Shown here one piece after another: positions 62,118 to 64,000 of a stretch of DNA of 64,000 nt (within the stretch, counting starts at the first letter, position 1; every line of letters starts with the position of its first letter). The position numbers and the translations under genes were made by a program. This DNA is from Trametopsis cervina (taxonomy: Eukaryota > Basidiomycota > Agaricomycetes > Polyporales > Irpicaceae). The stretch is from contig MU278351.1 in NCBI GenBank assembly GCA_022385755.1, positions 656,073-720,072 of the forward strand, given 5' to 3'. The notes under the pieces are model-generated. The model saw only the letters and a program-made list of their open reading frames with translations, did not search any database and had not been told where the DNA came from.

Positions 62118-63840
62118 GGTCGGAAGTCGCATCAGAGGCTGGCGAGGAGGCAACGTTGACTGAGGGCGAGCTCAGTCGCTGCAGCAAGGATCGAGGCACC
62201 GAGTCGGCCAGGACGGTCAAGGGAGGGTCGCGAGGATGCATGTGCAGGATGTACATGTTGTTCGCCAACAACTCTCCACTCACTATGCGCTGTGCACGGT
62301 GGACAAGAGTGATCCGTCCATTTCCTGTCTCACAGGAGACACCATGGCGCTCCAGGCAGCCCTGTGAGATGAGGTTTAGGCGAGCGGAAGGCACATGCAG
62401 CACGTCCGAGAGTTTCAGGGACGTTTGGCGGCCAAGGTACTCGGCATCGAGGAAGATGTCACCTGTCCCAATAGCGTTGGTGGCATGTTGCGAGCCGAAG
62501 CCATCCACACGAACGGGCGCGGAGGGCTGGTAGTTGCGGAATAGCCGGCGATCAAAGAAGATGTGCCGTGACGCATCAGAGTCGTGATAGCAGGCCGTCG
62601 ATGGCTGTGTAGTAGGTGCGAGAGCAGCGGAGTTGCAGGTGACGGCAGGTGTGGACATGGTGAGAGCGGCGAAGGCATAGACGGCAGATTCCTGCGTCAG
62701 GGCGGTAGAGGGCTGCAAGTGCGGAGCAGCGGGCGGCGGCGCAGCAGTCGCCACGGCCGCGACATACGGAGTAGGCGGTGCGGCCGGTGGGCGCGTAGGT
62801 AGTTTCGCCTTCGGACGCTCCCAGGGCGGCAAATGAATGTCGCGCCGTTCTTTCCACCACGCCTCGTATAGACCACAGCGGCCTCCACCATACGCAAAGC
62901 ACTCGGCAGCGGTGTGACCCCGGCGGCCACAGTAGGGGTTCTCACAAACACAGTCCTTGCGACCACCGTGCGGACGCTTGCCATCAGCTGCAGGAGCGGC
63001 AACGAAGTTGACAGTGGCGGTAGGGCGACGGGTGGAGAGTCCAAGGGCTTCGTCCAAACCATTCTCCTTCGGGCTGAGGACCCAGGCTTCTTCCTTCATC
63101 AGCTCGAGGACGGTGGTGGACGAGAGCGGTTGGCCGGCTTCATCAGCCTTCAGCATGCGAGCACTAAGTTTGCGCGTGAAGGGCTGCCAGAGGGAGCCCG
63201 CGGGAATGAGCTCCGCGAGGGCCTTGGCAAATTCGCGGTCCGTCATTTTGTTATCATCTTGATCCATCAGCTGATCGTACATGTCGCGGATGAGGTTCGC
63301 CCACTCCGCGACGTCTTGATCAGCGCGACAACGAAATGTCCGGATCCGGGTCGATAGCACTTGGGCGCGCAGACTGTTCGCAGGCCGGTAGTGATTCCGC
63401 AACGTCTCCCAGGCATCCTTGGCATGGGTGGCGCAGCGAATGAGGCCGATCTTGTGGCTCGGAACAGCCTCATGAAGGAGGCGGCGGACAATAAGGTCGC
63501 CATGGCGCCAAGGGCCGCTGTCGGCCAGAGCTTTGTCGCGAAGGATCTGGTTCCCAGGGACTCGGACTTGGTGAGGTTCTCCCGTCTCCGTATCGAAACC
63601 CTCACTGACGAGGTCAGGAACAAGATCAGGAATGGTGGGAGGGATGGAGCCGGCGCCTTCGATATACTTCAGGAGGTCGTGCTCCTCGAGGATGAGGTGG
63701 GCAGTGGCGGCCCAGGCGGAGTAATCATTCACGCCCTGCTCGTCACGAAGCTTGTTCAGCTTCACCTTGAGGCGGTCCTTGTCTCCAGAAGTGGCGGACA
63801 TGTTGAGAAAAATTTTAAAGGGGTTTTTCGTAGGGTACAA
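62074..63840 (-). CDS. Copia gag and protease
   Basis: 588 codons, with the likely start at the ATG of MSATSGDKDRLKVKLNKLRD near 63800. It has the gag polypeptide of copia type (YSAWAATAHLILEEHDLLKYI, AWETLRNHY) and a zinc-knuckle-like cluster (CENPYCGRRGHTAAEC, spacing C-x4-C-x4-H-x4-C rather than C-x2-C). The retropepsin region around YHDSDASRHIFFDRRLF has its active-site motif as DSDA (62572-62583), where DSGA is usual. The gag-pre-integrase segment DVLHVPSARLNLISQG follows. Confidence 0.85.
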   Translation of the reverse strand: MYPTKNPFKIFLNMSATSGDKDRLKVKLNKLRDEQGVNDYSAWAATAHLILEEHDLLKYIEGAGSIPPTIPDLVPDLVSEGFDTETGEPHQVRVPGNQILRDKALADSGPWRHGDLIVRRLLHEAVPSHKIGLIRCATHAKDAWETLRNHYRPANSLRAQVLSTRIRTFRCRADQDVAEWANLIRDMYDQLMDQDDNKMTDREFAKALAELIPAGSLWQPFTRKLSARMLKADEAGQPLSSTTVLELMKEEAWVLSPKENGLDEALGLSTRRPTATVNFVAAPAADGKRPHGGRKDCVCENPYCGRRGHTAAECFAYGGGRCGLYEAWWKERRDIHLPPWERPKAKLPTRPPAAPPTPYVAAVATAAPPPAAPHLQPSTALTQESAVYAFAALTMSTPAVTCNSAALAPTTQPSTACYHDSDASRHIFFDRRLFRNYQPSAPVRVDGFGSQHATNAIGTGDIFLDAEYLGRQTSLKLSDVLHVPSARLNLISQGCLERHGVSCETGNGRITLVHRAQRIVSGELLANNMYILHMHPRDPPLTVLADSVPRSLLQRLSSPSVNVASSPASDATSDPPDSADFGIPSLAI

Positions 63841-63890
63841 TAAAAATTGAGTATTGGCTTGTATTGTATGATTAGAAGCGGGTGAGCGTG

Positions 63891-63902
63891 GGGCTCATAA
63901 CC
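63891..63902 (-). promoter_or_regulatory. Primer-binding site matching initiator tRNA-Met anticodon arm
   Basis: The plus strand reads GGGCTCATAACC directly beside the LTR edge, equal to the anticodon stem-loop of initiator tRNA-Met (anticodon CAT inside). In element orientation it is the complement, GGTTATGAGCCC, directly after the 5' LTR. Copia and Ty5 elements are known to use such a half-tRNA primer. Confidence 0.75.
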
Positions 63903-64000
63903 TGTTGAGGGTTATGATAGGCTGGCACCGTGTAAGAGTAGATTAAACCGTATACTACAGTAACACATACCTGGCACCGTGTAAGAGTAGATAAGGAACA
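63903..64000 (-). repeat. 5' LTR of the copia element, first 98 bp visible
   Basis: Identical base for base to 58849-58946 of the other LTR, starting TGTTGAGGG. The rest lies beyond the window. Confidence 0.9.

Larger units (their letters stand above)
58849..64000 (-). mobile_element. Ty1/copia LTR retrotransposon (5' LTR cut by window end)
   Basis: The element runs right to left. From the right it has a partial 5' LTR, a primer-binding site, gag-protease, integrase, reverse transcriptase and RNase H, a polypurine tract and a full 3' LTR. The domain order integrase before RT defines Ty1/copia. The coding region is in three overlapping frames. The 98 bp visible in both LTRs are identical, which suggests a recent insertion. 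GC and CpG content are high, so there is no sign of repeat-induced point mutation. Confidence 0.93.

Noticed and set aside
63885..63902. Partial initiator tRNA-Met gene
   Set aside because: Only the anticodon-arm sequence is present, exactly against the LTR, as expected of a primer-binding site and not a tRNA gene.

Overview
This is a stretch of nuclear DNA from a filamentous basidiomycete, most likely an Agaricomycete (mushroom-type fungus). The evidence is dense gene packing on both strands, GC near 50%, many introns of about 48-60 bp with GTNNGY donors, and single-copy fungal genes whose proteins can be rebuilt by splicing. It is not bacterial, so operons and ribosome binding sites do not apply. 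Exon coordinates were worked out by hand from splice signals and reading-frame continuity. They should be good to a few bases, and reading phase closes in every gene for which exons are listed in full.

0-12 kb: the 3' end of a FIST-domain gene; a small secreted protein built of 11 tandem repeats with dibasic (Kex2-type) sites; an RPAP3-like TPR co-chaperone (-); an unrecognised gene (+); an 8-exon SAM methyltransferase (-); and the spindle-checkpoint kinase MPS1 (+).

12-26 kb: the spliceosomal DEAH helicase PRP2 (-) back to back with the translation factor eIF2-alpha (+); a questin-oxidase-like oxygenase (+); a HIT hydrolase (-); a Ppc89/Cep57-like spindle-pole coiled-coil protein (+); and an orphan acidic gene (-).

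26-45 kb: protein kinase C (+); a possible very small gene; the Ras exchange factor CDC25 with SH3 and two WW domains (-); the ribosome-maturation GTPase EFL1/RIA1 (-) back to back with the splicing factor CWF19 (+); and a mitochondrial citrate-lyase-beta-like protein (+).

45-58 kb: a VNX1-like cation/H+ exchanger (-); an orphan coiled-coil protein (-) divergent from the sterol C14-reductase ERG24 (+); ORC2 (-) divergent from endosulfine IGO1 (+); and POL12, the B subunit of DNA polymerase alpha (+). After POL12 the sequence turns AT-rich and gene-free for about 0.9 kb.

58.8-64 kb: a Ty1/copia retrotransposon on the minus strand with a complete 248-bp 3' LTR, gag-protease, integrase and RT-RNase H, a primer-binding site matching the anticodon arm of initiator tRNA-Met, and a 5' LTR cut by the window edge.

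Most of the genes are core housekeeping, cell-cycle and signalling functions arranged as divergent pairs with 170-260 bp between starts. The accessory features are the secreted repeat protein near the left end, the questin-oxidase-like and methyltransferase genes, and the young copia insertion at the right end. The secreted repeat protein is the strongest candidate for undescribed biology.
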